This document shows positions 43,560-51,738 of a stretch of 64,000 nucleotides of DNA, piece by piece. Numbering within the stretch: the stretch's first letter is position 1; every line of letters starts with the position of its first letter. The position numbers and the translations under genes were made by a program. The notes below the pieces were generated by a model. That model was not told the origin of the DNA. It did no database searches and was given only the letters and a program-made list of their open reading frames with translations. The DNA lies in NCBI RefSeq assembly GCF_007830735.1, contig NZ_VLLN01000009.1, forward strand, positions 1-64,000. Reading direction: 5' to 3'. Source of the stretch: Geobacter argillaceus (GTDB lineage Bacteria > Desulfobacterota > Desulfuromonadia > Geobacterales > DSM-12255).

Positions 43560-43672
43560 CTGCAGGGCCGACGCAATCTGCCACTCTGCACCTGCCTTAG
43601 TCCTCACGCAGAGTGCTACAAACTTGAGCGCTCCGGCAACGCGGGAAACGGCCCCCTTCCTCATTGTCCTCT

Positions 43673-43804
43673 TCACCTGAACGTAATGAGTTGGCATATT
43701 ACCAATAGAAAAAGGCCACCGCCGTCAAAGAGGGTGACCTGTTTCGCTTGGGGCTTTGCATTGCGAACCTGCATCTCAGACAGCGGCGCAATCCGTTTAG
43801 GCAT
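43673..43804 (-). pseudogene. Truncated phage-type integrase (DUF4102 arm domain only)
   Basis: A frame starting at ATG 43804 behind GTGGAGG encodes MPKRIAPLSEMQVRNAKP and then KQVTLFDGGGLFLLV, the standard opening of tyrosine integrases with an N-terminal DUF4102 arm-binding domain. After LFLLV the similarity stops and the frame ends at 43673 after 43 codons. The catalytic domain is missing. The gene starts about 180 bases from the 3' end of tRNA-Pro and reads away from it, the usual layout of elements integrated into a tRNA gene. Confidence 0.75.
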
Positions 43805-43819
43805 GGGCTTTTCCTCCAC

Positions 43820-43874
43820 TTTGGGTATATGGATTTCGGTATGGGTATATCAACCCGCACAACATATACCCAAA
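43820..43874. repeat. TGGGTATAT repeats upstream of the integrase remnant
   Basis: TTTGGGTATATG (43820-43831) and its exact inverse CATATACCCAAA (43863-43874) flank a third copy, ATGGGTATAT (43841-43850). Placed directly before the integrase start, they look like arm-type binding sites or an operator of the lost element. Confidence 0.6.
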
Positions 43875-43925
43875 CATCATGGACTTAAGCGTACCAGGAT
43901 GGGCACCACTGGACAACTGAAAAGC

Positions 43926-43953
43926 AAAAGGCCCTGATTTATCAGGGCCTTTT
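43926..43953 (-). terminator. Terminator after tRNA-Pro (symmetrical, may act both ways)
   Basis: AAAAGGCCCTGAT and ATCAGGGCCTTTT form a 13-bp stem with a minimal loop, ending in a U-run on either strand. It lies 32 bases past the tRNA-Pro 3' end and ends the thrS-to-tRNA-Pro unit. Confidence 0.85.
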
Positions 43954-43984
43954 GTACCAATCCGGACTTTGCCGGACTATTTAA

Positions 43985-44061
43985 TGGTCGGTGCGACTGG
44001 ATTCGAACCAGCGACCACCAGACCCCCAGTCTGGTGCGCTACCAGGCTGCGCTACGCACCG
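43985..44061 (-). tRNA. tRNA-Pro (anticodon GGG)
   Basis: The 77-base minus-strand sequence folds as a cloverleaf. CGGTGCG pairs with CGCACCG as acceptor stem, the anticodon arm is CCAGA-CTGGGGG-TCTGG (anticodon GGG), the T arm is CTGG-TTCGAAT-CCAG, and CCA is encoded. It lies seven bases after the merR gene and was the apparent attachment site of the decayed integrase element. Confidence 0.95.
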
Positions 44062-44068
44062 AAATTCG

Positions 44069-44416
44069 CTACAGCGAATCACGTAAATCTATGAGTTGCT
44101 GCTTGATCTGCTCCAGCAGTCTGTCGCGATCGGCTGCGACATCGTGCTCTGCCTTTTCTTCAGCACCAGTCCACTGCTGTCCCAACAACCGACGAGCACC
44201 GGGAATGGTCATCTTTTCCTGGTACAGGAGCCGGCAAATCTCCCGGGCAAGTGCCAGGTCGTGCTTCGTGTAGAGGCGCTGGCCAGACCGGCTCTTGCCA
44301 GGGTGCAGTTGGGGGAATTCCGACTCCCAGAAACGAAGAACCGACGCCTTGATGGAAAGATGTGCGGCAACCTCGCCAATCTTGTAATACTGCTTGTCGG
44401 GAAGCTGCTCCGCCAT
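44069..44416 (-). CDS. MerR-family transcriptional regulator
   Basis: The 115-residue protein has an N-terminal MerR winged helix (YYKIGEVAAHLSIKASVLRFWESEFPQL, about 9-36, then RLYTKHDLALAREI) and a short C-terminal coiled region. It is the gene usually found after ihfA in this operon. Start ATG 44416 is chosen; a GTG two codons upstream (44422) is possible and neither has a strong ribosome site. No metal- or ligand-binding cysteines are present, so its effector is unknown. Confidence 0.85.
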   Translation of the reverse strand: MAEQLPDKQYYKIGEVAAHLSIKASVLRFWESEFPQLHPGKSRSGQRLYTKHDLALAREICRLLYQEKMTIPGARRLLGQQWTGAEEKAEHDVAADRDRLLEQIKQQLIDLRDSL

Positions 44417-44438
44417 ACTCACACGCGCAGGCGCGATG

Positions 44439-44714
44439 CTACTTGTTGATGGAAGCCTTGAGAACCTGGCTCGGCTTGAAGGTCAGGATACGCCGTGCCG
44501 AGATGATGATCTCATCACCGGTCTGAGGATTTCTGCCGCGCCGGTCAGCCTTTTGCTTGACCACGAAATTGCCAAAGCCGGCGATCTTGATCTTGTCGGT
44601 CGTCTCCAGGGTGCCTTTCATAATATCAAACACCAGGTCAACCAGTTCGGCCGATTCCTTTTTGGAGAAACCGACTTTTTCGTATATACGCTCGACAATA
44701 TCAGCTTTGGTCAT
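44439..44714 (-). CDS. ihfA: Integration host factor alpha subunit
   Basis: The 91-residue DNA-bending protein begins MTKADIVERIYEKVG and contains GFGNFVVKQKADRRGRNPQTG with the intercalating proline of the HU/IHF family. IHF bends DNA and is needed at sigma-54 promoters, of which one occurs in this window. It follows pheT as in E. coli and has its own promoter in the intervening gap. Confidence 0.93.
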   Translation of the reverse strand: MTKADIVERIYEKVGFSKKESAELVDLVFDIMKGTLETTDKIKIAGFGNFVVKQKADRRGRNPQTGDEIIISARRILTFKPSQVLKASINK

Positions 44715-44763
44715 AGGTAACTACCTCAACTCATTACATTCCGTTTCGTGAACAGCGCGTTGG

Positions 44764-44792
44764 GTTATAACACACGGTTTTTGGTTTGGCAA
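44764..44792 (-). promoter_or_regulatory. Sigma-70 promoter of ihfA-merR-tRNA-Pro
   Basis: TTGCCA (44792-44787) and TATAAC (44769-44764) are separated by 17 bases on the minus strand, in the 96-base gap between pheT and ihfA. Each box has five of six consensus matches. Confidence 0.65.
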
Positions 44793-44810
44793 TGGATTTT
44801 TAACTGTTTT

Positions 44811-47213
44811 TTACCGTATCGACGCCCCGAAATGCGAGACCAGCCCGGCAACCACTTTCTGGTGCAGGGTATTCACCTCTTCATCGGTCAGGGTCCGGTC
44901 GGCAGCACGGTAGCGGATCCTGACCGCCAGGCTCTTCTTGCCCGGCTCCAAGCGCTCTCCGGTGTACAGATCAAAAATGGTCACCTCTTCGATCTTTTCA
45001 TTCTTCAGCCCCTCGACCCGGTGGACGATGTCGATGCCCGGTATGGCAGCGTCCAAGAGCAGCGCCACATCACGGGTATTGTCCGGGAAGCGGGATGGCG
45101 CGGTCACGCTAAGCGTATCGCTCCCCTTGTTCACCAACAGGTCGAAGTCGATTTCGAAGTAGTAGACCGGACGATCGAGGCCGAAGGTCTCCTGCAGATC
45201 AGGGTGCAGCTCACCACAGGAACCGATCAGGTCCGTGCCGGAGACGATGGAGCATGCCTTGCCGGGGTGGTAGAACGGCTCCAGACGGTCGGTCACATAG
45301 GCGACCGCTGGCAGGCGGAACTGTGCGAAGACGGTCTCCACAACCCCCTTGAGGTCATAGAAATCCACCGGTTCCTTGCCCTGATTCCACCCTTCCGGAT
45401 TGCGCAGGCCGGTGAGGCATCCCGCCACCATGAGCGGCTCATGGGGCTGCTCGGCCGAGTTGGGGAGATAGACCCGCCGTACCTCGAAGAGACGCTGGTT
45501 GAGCGTCCGGTAGCCGGCGTTCCTGGCCACGGTCTGAAGGAGCGCCGGCAGGAGGGTGGTCCTCATGAAGGAGTGCTCCTCGACCAGCGGATTAAGCAGC
45601 CGGATCCCGGTCCGTCGGGGATCGTCGGCAGCGAGGAGAATCCGGTCGGCATCTCCGGGTGCGGCGAAGCTGAAGTTGATGACCTCGTTGAACCCCTCTG
45701 CCACCAGCAGGTCTTTCAACTCCCGCTCAAGACTCTGGTGCCTGGTCGGGCGGTCGGAGATGACCCGGGCCATGGGCATGGTGGCCGGAATGGCGTCATA
45801 GCCATTGAGGCGGGCCACTTCCTCCACCAGGTCGATCTCCCGCTCGATGTCCACCCGCCAGGTGGGCACGGTCACGCTGAGGCTGCCCGGCTCGCCAGGC
45901 GCCACGCCGCACTGGAGACGGCGCAGCAGATCCCCGATCTGCCCCGGGGACAGGTCGATGCCGAGGATCTCCCTGACCCGCGACTGCCGGATGGACAGAA
46001 CACGCGGTTTCGTCTCTCCCGGATAGACGTCGATGGCCCCCTTGGCGACGCGACCGCCGGCAAGCTGGGCAATGAGCGAGGCGGCACGATCGAGGGCGGT
46101 TGGTACGGCACCGATGTCGGCACCCCGTTCGAAGCGGTGGGACGACTCGGTGTGGAGCCCCAGCCGCTTACTGGTCAGCCGGATGGCCGACGGATTGAAG
46201 CAGGCGCTCTCCAAGAGGATGGTCGAGGTGTCGGCGGCGATCTCGGAGTTCTCTCCCCCCATGATCCCGGCCAGGGCCACGGCCCGCTCGCCGTCCCGGA
46301 TGGTCAGGTCGCTGGAGAGAAGCTTCCGCTCCTGGCCGTCGAGGGAGGTGAAAATCTCCCCCTCCCCGGCCCGCTTTACCACGATCCGACCGCCGGCCAG
46401 CTGTCTGAAGTCGAAGGCATGCAGCGGGTGGCCGTACTCCAGGAGGACGTAGTTGGTCACGTCGACCACATTGTTGATGGAGCGCATCCCCAGCGACTGC
46501 AGGCGGTTCACCAGCCAGGCCGGTGACGGGGCAATGGCGCAACCCTCGATGAAACGGGCCGCATAGCGGGGGCAGAGGTCCGGGGCCTCGATGGTGACCG
46601 AGGTCCGGCTCCCGATCGGCTCGCCGGTCTCCTCGATGCTGAACGCCGGGTGCCTGACCGTGGTGCCGAGCTTGGCGGCGACCTCGCGGGCGATACCGAT
46701 CATGCTCAGGCAGTCGGCCCGGTTCGGGGTGAGCGACACCTCCAGGACGGTGTCCTTCAGGCCGAGGGCCTCGAAGACCGGCACCCCCAGCGGTAGTCCG
46801 TCCGGCAGGACCATGATGCCGGCCGACTCGTCGGCCAACCCCAGCTCCTTTTCGGAACAGAGCATACCGAACGACTCTTCGCCCCTGATCTTGGAACGCT
46901 TGATCCTGAAGTCGCCGGGCAGGACCGCACCGATGGTGGCCAGGGCAACGATGTCGCCAGCCTTGAAGTTCTGGGCGCCGCAGACGATGGAGAGGATCTC
47001 CGTGCCGTTGTTGACCTTGCACAGGGAGAGCTTATCGGCATTAGGATGCTGGGCGCGCTCTTCAACCCTTGCCACGACGACCTCGTCCATTCCCTCGCCG
47101 CACCGCTCGATCCCTTCCACCTCAAGCCCGAGCATGGTGAGGAGATCGGAGAGCGCCTCAGGGGTGAGATCGAAATCCACAAGCTCTTTCAACCAGTTGT
47201 AGCTAACTTTCAT
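44811..47213 (-). CDS. pheT: Phenylalanyl-tRNA synthetase beta subunit
   Basis: The 800-residue protein begins MKVSYNWLKELVDF and has, in order, the tRNA-binding OB domain (about 40-150), B3/4 editing domain (about 205-385), B5 domain (about 405-475), catalytic-like core and a C-terminal ferredoxin-fold anticodon-binding domain (about 707-800; SRFPDNTRDVALLLD). Length is standard. With PheS it charges tRNA-Phe. It lies 22 bases after pheS. Confidence 0.97.
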   Translation of the reverse strand: MKVSYNWLKELVDFDLTPEALSDLLTMLGLEVEGIERCGEGMDEVVVARVEERAQHPNADKLSLCKVNNGTEILSIVCGAQNFKAGDIVALATIGAVLPGDFRIKRSKIRGEESFGMLCSEKELGLADESAGIMVLPDGLPLGVPVFEALGLKDTVLEVSLTPNRADCLSMIGIAREVAAKLGTTVRHPAFSIEETGEPIGSRTSVTIEAPDLCPRYAARFIEGCAIAPSPAWLVNRLQSLGMRSINNVVDVTNYVLLEYGHPLHAFDFRQLAGGRIVVKRAGEGEIFTSLDGQERKLLSSDLTIRDGERAVALAGIMGGENSEIAADTSTILLESACFNPSAIRLTSKRLGLHTESSHRFERGADIGAVPTALDRAASLIAQLAGGRVAKGAIDVYPGETKPRVLSIRQSRVREILGIDLSPGQIGDLLRRLQCGVAPGEPGSLSVTVPTWRVDIEREIDLVEEVARLNGYDAIPATMPMARVISDRPTRHQSLERELKDLLVAEGFNEVINFSFAAPGDADRILLAADDPRRTGIRLLNPLVEEHSFMRTTLLPALLQTVARNAGYRTLNQRLFEVRRVYLPNSAEQPHEPLMVAGCLTGLRNPEGWNQGKEPVDFYDLKGVVETVFAQFRLPAVAYVTDRLEPFYHPGKACSIVSGTDLIGSCGELHPDLQETFGLDRPVYYFEIDFDLLVNKGSDTLSVTAPSRFPDNTRDVALLLDAAIPGIDIVHRVEGLKNEKIEEVTIFDLYTGERLEPGKKSLAVRIRYRAADRTLTDEEVNTLHQKVVAGLVSHFGASIR

Positions 47214-47235
47214 CGTAGGTCACCGTTGGAGGAAA

Positions 47236-48252
47236 TTAGAACTGCTGCAGGAAGCGGAGGTCGTTCTCGAACAGGAGTCGCATGTCGTTGATGCCGTACT
47301 TGAGCATGGCTATCCGTTCGATACCGAGGCCAAAGGCGAAACCGGTCACCGCTTCGGGATCGTAGTTGACATGACGGAATACCTCGGGATCGACCATACC
47401 TGCCCCGAGGATCTCCAGCCAGCCGGAGTTCTTGCACACCCGGCACCCCTTGCCGCGGCAGATGACGCAGGCGATATCCACCTCGGCCGAAGGCTCGGTG
47501 AAGGGGAAAAAGCTTGGTCGCAGCCGGACGCCGATATCCTTGCCGAACAGCTGGTTGATGAAGATGGTCAGTATCCCCTTCAGGTCGCCGAAGGTGATCC
47601 CTTTGTCCACCATGAGCCCCTCGATCTGGTGGAACATGGGGGAATGGGTGGCGTCGTAGTCGCAGCGGTAGACGGTGCCCGGGGCAATGATCCTGACCGG
47701 CGGCGGCTGGTTCAGCATGGTCCGGATCTGGACCGGCGAAGTGTGGGTTCTGAGCAGCAGGCTGTTCTCGACGAAAAACGTATCCTGCATATCCCTGGCC
47801 GGGTGGTCTTTGGGAAAATTCAGGGCCTCGAAGTTGTAAAAATCGAGTTCGATCTCCGGACCTTCCGCCACCTGGAACCCCAGTCCGGCAAATATCTCGT
47901 TGATCTCGTCAATCACCAGCGTAACCGGGTGACGGGTACCGACCGGCCTCTGGCGGCCCGGCATGGTCACGTCGAGACGCTCCCGCTGAAGCCGTTCAGC
48001 CTTGGCGGCAGACCGGACCGCGGACAACCGCTCTTCGAGCCGGCTCTCCAGGAGATCGCGCACGGCATTCACCAGGTTGCCGACCGCTGGCCGCTCGTCG
48101 GGCGACAGGGCACCGATCCCCTTCATAAGCGCTGTCAGTGCGCCCTTTTTCCCCAGGTATTTGACCTTGACCTCTTGCAGCGCCTCTTCGCTGATGGCGG
48201 CGGCAAGCTCGTCGAGTCCATTGCTCTGCAGAGCGTTCAGTTGTTCCTTCAT
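47236..48252 (-). CDS. pheS: Phenylalanyl-tRNA synthetase alpha subunit
   Basis: The 338-residue class II synthetase subunit starts [12 protein letters not shown] and has motif 2 ([21 protein letters not shown]) and motif 3 ([17 protein letters not shown]). ATG 48252 gives the normal family start. An upstream in-frame ATG at 48300, preceded by GGAAAAGGG, would add 16 residues and lies within a hairpin/U-tract that may attenuate expression. Confidence 0.95.
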   Translation of the reverse strand: MKEQLNALQSNGLDELAAAISEEALQEVKVKYLGKKGALTALMKGIGALSPDERPAVGNLVNAVRDLLESRLEERLSAVRSAAKAERLQRERLDVTMPGRQRPVGTRHPVTLVIDEINEIFAGLGFQVAEGPEIELDFYNFEALNFPKDHPARDMQDTFFVENSLLLRTHTSPVQIRTMLNQPPPVRIIAPGTVYRCDYDATHSPMFHQIEGLMVDKGITFGDLKGILTIFINQLFGKDIGVRLRPSFFPFTEPSAEVDIACVICRGKGCRVCKNSGWLEILGAGMVDPEVFRHVNYDPEAVTGFAFGLGIERIAMLKYGINDMRLLFENDLRFLQQF

Positions 48253-48269
48253 GAATTCTGCCCCTGAAT

Positions 48270-48302
48270 AAAAAAAAGAAATGGAATGTCCCCATTCCAT
48301 TT
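48270..48302 (-). terminator. Hairpin plus U8 between rplT and pheS, possible attenuator
   Basis: On the minus strand AAATGGAATG/CATTCCATTT forms a 10-bp stem with a four-base loop, followed by C and eight T residues. It lies 26 bases after the rplT stop and 18 before pheS, where E. coli has the pheM leader and its attenuator. Confidence 0.65.
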
Positions 48303-48328
48303 CCCTTTTCCTGCTGAGTGATAATGAT

Positions 48329-48679
48329 CTAGCTGCCTTTGACCACCCCGGCGATTGCGGTAAAACCGGCCGGGTCGGACACGGCGAGGTCGGCCAGAAC
48401 CTTCCGGTCGATCTCAACACTTGCCAGCTTGAGGCCGTGGATCAGCTTGCTGTAGGTAAGGCCGTTCAGACGGGCGGCGGCATTGATCCGGGTGATCCAC
48501 AGTGCCCGGAAATCACGCTTCTTCACCCGACGATCGCGAAACGCATAATTAAGCGCGCGGTCAACAGCCTCGGTAGCGCTCCTGAAAAGTTTGCTGCGGG
48601 CACCGCGGTACCCTTTGGCCAGCTTCAGGACCTTGTTCCTGCGTTGTCTCGCTTTGAATCCTCGTTTAACTCTTGGCAT
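48329..48679 (-). CDS. rplT: 50S ribosomal protein L20
   Basis: The 116-residue basic protein begins [26 protein letters not shown], the conserved L20 start, and has [22 protein letters not shown] precedes the ATG. L20 is an early assembly protein and in several bacteria represses its own operon. It is separated from rpmI by an unusually long 157-base gap holding an inverted repeat. Confidence 0.97.
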   Translation of the reverse strand: MPRVKRGFKARQRRNKVLKLAKGYRGARSKLFRSATEAVDRALNYAFRDRRVKKRDFRALWITRINAAARLNGLTYSKLIHGLKLASVEIDRKVLADLAVSDPAGFTAIAGVVKGS

Positions 48680-48756
48680 CGTACTGCTCCTTTTCTTCTG
48701 GTATTTCCCGGATCCGCAAGGGGAGACGTTTCCTCACGGTTCGCAGGCAAACGGCA

Positions 48757-48831
48757 GTGACTCGTAACTGGTAACTCGTGACTGGAGAAATCAATGTCTT
48801 CTCGAGTCACGAATCACGGGTAACGAGTCAC
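48757..48831. repeat. Long imperfect inverted repeat in the rpmI-rplT gap
   Basis: Two 27-base arms (48757-48783 and 48805-48831) are complementary at 22 of 27 positions around a 21-base centre. Each arm contains degenerate copies of an ACTCGTGACT-like unit. In the transcript this would form a long hairpin between two ribosomal protein genes. Confidence 0.8.
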
Positions 48832-48836
48832 GGATT

Positions 48837-49034
48837 TTACATATACGGTATCAGCTTGGCAACGTTCTTCTGGTCAGCGGCAGATACCAGCCCGCCGTGG
48901 CGGAGATTGCGCTTCCGCTTGCGGGTCTTGCTGGTGAGGATGTGGCTGGTAAAGGCGCTGCTCCGCTTGATCTTGCCGGTACCGGTTTTTTTGAAGCGCT
49001 TGGCAGCGCCGCGATTGGTCTTGATCTTGGGCAT
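48837..49034 (-). CDS. rpmI: 50S ribosomal protein L35
   Basis: The 65-residue protein begins [24 protein letters not shown] and ends with RNLRHGG...[10 protein letters not shown], all typical of L35. It lies 34 bases after infC. The stop codon is only five bases from the long inverted repeat that separates it from rplT. Confidence 0.97.
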   Translation of the reverse strand: MPKIKTNRGAAKRFKKTGTGKIKRSSAFTSHILTSKTRKRKRNLRHGGLVSAADQKNVAKLIPYM

Positions 49035-49068
49035 TGTATCGACTCCTTTATTTCTTGAATAATCTAAT

Positions 49069-49581
49069 CTATTTTTTCGGCGAAACGATCACGAACATGC
49101 TGCGACCTTCCATTTTCGGTCTCGCCTCGATTACCGCTATATCCTCAAGTTCCGAGATCACGCGCTCCAGGACCTTTTGTCCCAAATCCATGTGGGTAAT
49201 CTCACGGCCGCGGAACATCAAAGTGATCTTGGCCTTGTTCCCCTCTTCAAGGAAGCGGCGCACATGCTTTATCTTGAACATCAGGTCGTGCTCGTCAGTC
49301 TTGGTCCGGAGCTTCACCTCCTTGACCACGACCTGCACCTGCTTCTTCTTGGCTTCCTGCAGCTTCTTGCTCTGCTGGTACTTGAACTTGCCGTAGTCCA
49401 TGATCCGGCAGACCGGCGGCACCGCTGTCGGAGAAACTTCAACCAGGTCCAGCTGCTGGGTCTCTGCTGCTGCCAGTGCGTCCTGTATCGTCAGAATACC
49501 GAGCTGCTCTCCTTCGGCGCCGATGACCCGCACCTCGCGGGATCGGATTGCCCGGTTAATATTCACGGTTGGTTTAGCTAT
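49069..49581 (-). CDS. infC: Translation initiation factor IF-3, apparent AUA start
   Basis: The 170-residue protein has the IF-3 N domain ([22 protein letters not shown]) and C domain ([29 protein letters not shown]). No ATG fits the start. A perfect AGGAGG (49594-49589) lies seven bases before an ATA codon at 49581, ideal spacing, giving (M)AKPTVN; the in-frame GTG at 49587 is only one base from the ribosome site. Non-canonical starts (AUU in E. coli) underlie IF-3 autoregulation. The thrS stop overlaps this ribosome site. Confidence 0.9.
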   Translation of the reverse strand: MAKPTVNINRAIRSREVRVIGAEGEQLGILTIQDALAAAETQQLDLVEVSPTAVPPVCRIMDYGKFKYQQSKKLQEAKKKQVQVVVKEVKLRTKTDEHDLMFKIKHVRRFLEEGNKAKITLMFRGREITHMDLGQKVLERVISELEDIAVIEARPKMEGRSMFVIVSPKK

Positions 49582-49592
49582 GGCCACACCTC

Positions 49593-51503
49593 CTAGCGGT
49601 ATTGAGCAGCTTCACGCGCCACATGTTCGGCAAATGCTGCCGGGGACATGGACGCCAAATTTTCCCCATCGCGGAAACGCGGGGTCACGGTCCCGGACTG
49701 GACTTCCTTATCGCCGATGACCAGCATGTAAGGAATCTTCTGGAGCTGTGCCTCGCGGATCTTGAACCCGAGTTTTTCGTTGCGGAAATCCTTCTGCACC
49801 CTGACCCCGGCCATGCGCAGTTCGTCGAACACCTGCTGGGCATAGGGCTGCTGGTTGTCGGTCACGGTCAGGACAATGGCCTGTACCGGCGACAGCCAGA
49901 CCGGGAAGTTCCCGGCAAAGTGCTCGATCAGCACCCCGATGAACCGTTCGATAGAGCCGAGAATGACCCGGTGTACCATGACGGGACGTTTCTTCTCTCC
50001 GTCGCTGTCCACATAGGTGAGATCGAACCGCTCGGGCAGGGTAAAATCGCACTGGATAGTAGCACACTGCCACCTTCTGTCAAGACAATCGCGCAGCTTG
50101 ATGTCGATCTTGGGGCCGTAGAAGGCGCCATCACCCTCGTTGATTTCATAGGGACGGCCCGAATCCTTCAGGGCGCCGAGGAGCGCATTGGTTGCCCGTT
50201 CCCAGTCCGCATCGGAACCGATAGACTTCTCGGGACGGGTGGAGAGTTCCATCTCGAAATCGAACCCGAATATCCCCATGACTTCGCTGACAAAGGCGAT
50301 GACCCCCTTGATCTCGGCATCCAACTGTTCCGGGGTGCAGAGGATATGGGCGTCGTCCTGGGTGAAGCAGCGGACCCGCAAGAGGCCGTGGAGCACCCCG
50401 GCCCGCTCGTGGCGATGCACGGTCCCCAGCTCGAAGAAGCGGAGCGGCAGGTCCCGGTAGCTGCGCAGCTGTGATTTATAGATCATCATGTGGGCAAGGC
50501 AGTTCATCGGCTTGATGCCGAACCCCTGCTCGTCCACTTCGGTGAAATACATGTTCTCGCGGTAGTTGTCGAAATGGCCGGACCGCTGCCAGAGCTCGGT
50601 CTTCAGGATCTGGGGCCCGACGACAATGTCGTAGCCGCGGCGTAAGTGCTCCTTGCGCTCGAAGTCCTCCAGAATGGTCCGAAGCAGCGCCCCCTTCGGG
50701 TGCCAGATGGCAAAGCCGGCGCCCACCTCGTCGGAGAAGGAGAAGAGATCCAGTTCCCGGCCGAGCTTGCGGTGATCACGGCGCTTAGCCTCTTCCAGCC
50801 GCTCCAGGTAGGCATCCAGCGACTGCTTGTCGCTGAAGGCGGTGCCGTAGACCCGCTGCAGCATCTTCCGCTTTTCGTCGCCCCGCCAGTAGGCACCGGC
50901 GATGGAGGTGAGCTTGAACGCCTTGCACCAACTGGTGGACGGAAGATGGGGACCGCGGCAGAGGTCGACGAAGTCGCCCTGGCGGTACAGCGAGACGCGC
51001 TCCGCACCCAGGTCCTCGATCAGTTCGACCTTATACTCTTCGCCCATCTGGCGGAACAGCTCGATCGCTTCGTTACCGGAGAGTTCCTCGCGCTGGATCT
51101 TCAGGTCGGCCTTGGCCAACTCGCGCATGGTGGCCTCGATCCGCTCCAGCTCTTCAGGCGTGAACGGATGGTCCACGTCGAAATCGTAGTAGAAGCCACT
51201 CTCGATGGCCGGCCCGATGGTCACCTTGGCTGCCGGGTAGAGCCGCTTCACCGCCTGGGCCATCAGGTGCGAGGTGGAATGCCGGATGATCTCCAGCGCC
51301 TCCGGGCTCTTCTCGGTAACGATCTCCACCTTGGCGCCATCGGGAACCGGTGCGTACAGGTCCACCAACTGGCCGTCGATCTTGCCGGCAATGGCCGCCT
51401 TGGCCAGACCGGCACCAATGGAAGCAGCGACGTCACGAACAGTGGCGCCGCTTGCCAGACTCCTGGTGGACCCGTCCGGAAGATTAATGGTTATAGAACT
51501 CAT
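49593..51503 (-). CDS. thrS: Threonyl-tRNA synthetase
   Basis: The 636-residue class II synthetase has the TGS domain (1-65), an editing domain with [11 protein letters not shown] (H-x3-H) near 75, the catalytic core with [12 protein letters not shown] and the [13 protein letters not shown] region, and a C-terminal anticodon-binding domain (about 535-636). ATG 51503 starts [12 protein letters not shown]; a Met nine codons upstream has no better site. It is the first protein gene after tRNA-Val. Confidence 0.97.
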   Translation of the reverse strand: MSSITINLPDGSTRSLASGATVRDVAASIGAGLAKAAIAGKIDGQLVDLYAPVPDGAKVEIVTEKSPEALEIIRHSTSHLMAQAVKRLYPAAKVTIGPAIESGFYYDFDVDHPFTPEELERIEATMRELAKADLKIQREELSGNEAIELFRQMGEEYKVELIEDLGAERVSLYRQGDFVDLCRGPHLPSTSWCKAFKLTSIAGAYWRGDEKRKMLQRVYGTAFSDKQSLDAYLERLEEAKRRDHRKLGRELDLFSFSDEVGAGFAIWHPKGALLRTILEDFERKEHLRRGYDIVVGPQILKTELWQRSGHFDNYRENMYFTEVDEQGFGIKPMNCLAHMMIYKSQLRSYRDLPLRFFELGTVHRHERAGVLHGLLRVRCFTQDDAHILCTPEQLDAEIKGVIAFVSEVMGIFGFDFEMELSTRPEKSIGSDADWERATNALLGALKDSGRPYEINEGDGAFYGPKIDIKLRDCLDRRWQCATIQCDFTLPERFDLTYVDSDGEKKRPVMVHRVILGSIERFIGVLIEHFAGNFPVWLSPVQAIVLTVTDNQQPYAQQVFDELRMAGVRVQKDFRNEKLGFKIREAQLQKIPYMLVIGDKEVQSGTVTPRFRDGENLASMSPAAFAEHVAREAAQYR

Positions 51504-51576
51504 CTCATGCCCTTTAACAGAAAGAGGCATCGTAACATCGATGCCCCGTATCCGCTGCCTGGTGCAAAATAAATCA

Positions 51577-51651
51577 TGGTAGGCGCGGGCGGTTTCGAAC
51601 CGCCGACCCCTAGCGTGTCGAGCTAGTGCTCTACCCCTGAGCTACGCGCCT
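51577..51651 (-). tRNA. tRNA-Val (anticodon GAC)
   Basis: The 75-base minus-strand sequence has acceptor stem AGGCGCG/CGCGCCT, anticodon arm CTAGC-TCGACAC-GCTAG (anticodon GAC), T arm GGCGG-TTCGAAA-CCGCC and an encoded CCA. It lies about 75 bases upstream of thrS on the same strand, so both are probably co-transcribed and then processed. Confidence 0.95.
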
Positions 51652-51666
51652 GCAAAACGAGCACAT

Positions 51667-51695
51667 TTACTAACAGGTCGGGAAAATGAAGTCAA
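51667..51695 (-). promoter_or_regulatory. Promoter of tRNA-Val and probably thrS
   Basis: TTGACT (51695-51690) and TAGTAA (51672-51667) are 17 bases apart on the minus strand, placing the start a few bases before the tRNA 5' end. The -10 box is weak. Confidence 0.5.
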
Positions 51696-51738
51696 GTTTT
51701 TTGTTGCAGGGCACACCCGACAAAAGATTTACCGACAC

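Larger units (their letters stand above)
43024..43672. other. Control region of the 5-oxoproline array and adjoining low-content DNA
   Basis: The first 130 bases hold the promoter and palindrome listed separately and are AT-rich. Beyond about 43200 the sequence is GC-rich again and contains only one possible small gene (43374-43559, listed). The stretch runs up to the decayed integrase gene, so part of it may be leftover integrated-element DNA. Confidence 0.5.

Noticed and set aside
43820-43874. TGGGTATAT repeats as a CRISPR array
   Set aside because: There are only three short copies, one inverted, with irregular spacing and no cas genes; integrase arm sites fit better.
43686-43937. An 83-codon plus-strand open frame near tRNA-Pro
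   Set aside because: It is antisense to the integrase remnant and overlaps the repeat block and terminator.
44748-46526. A 592-codon open frame on the plus strand
   Set aside because: It is antisense to pheT and shows only shadow composition.
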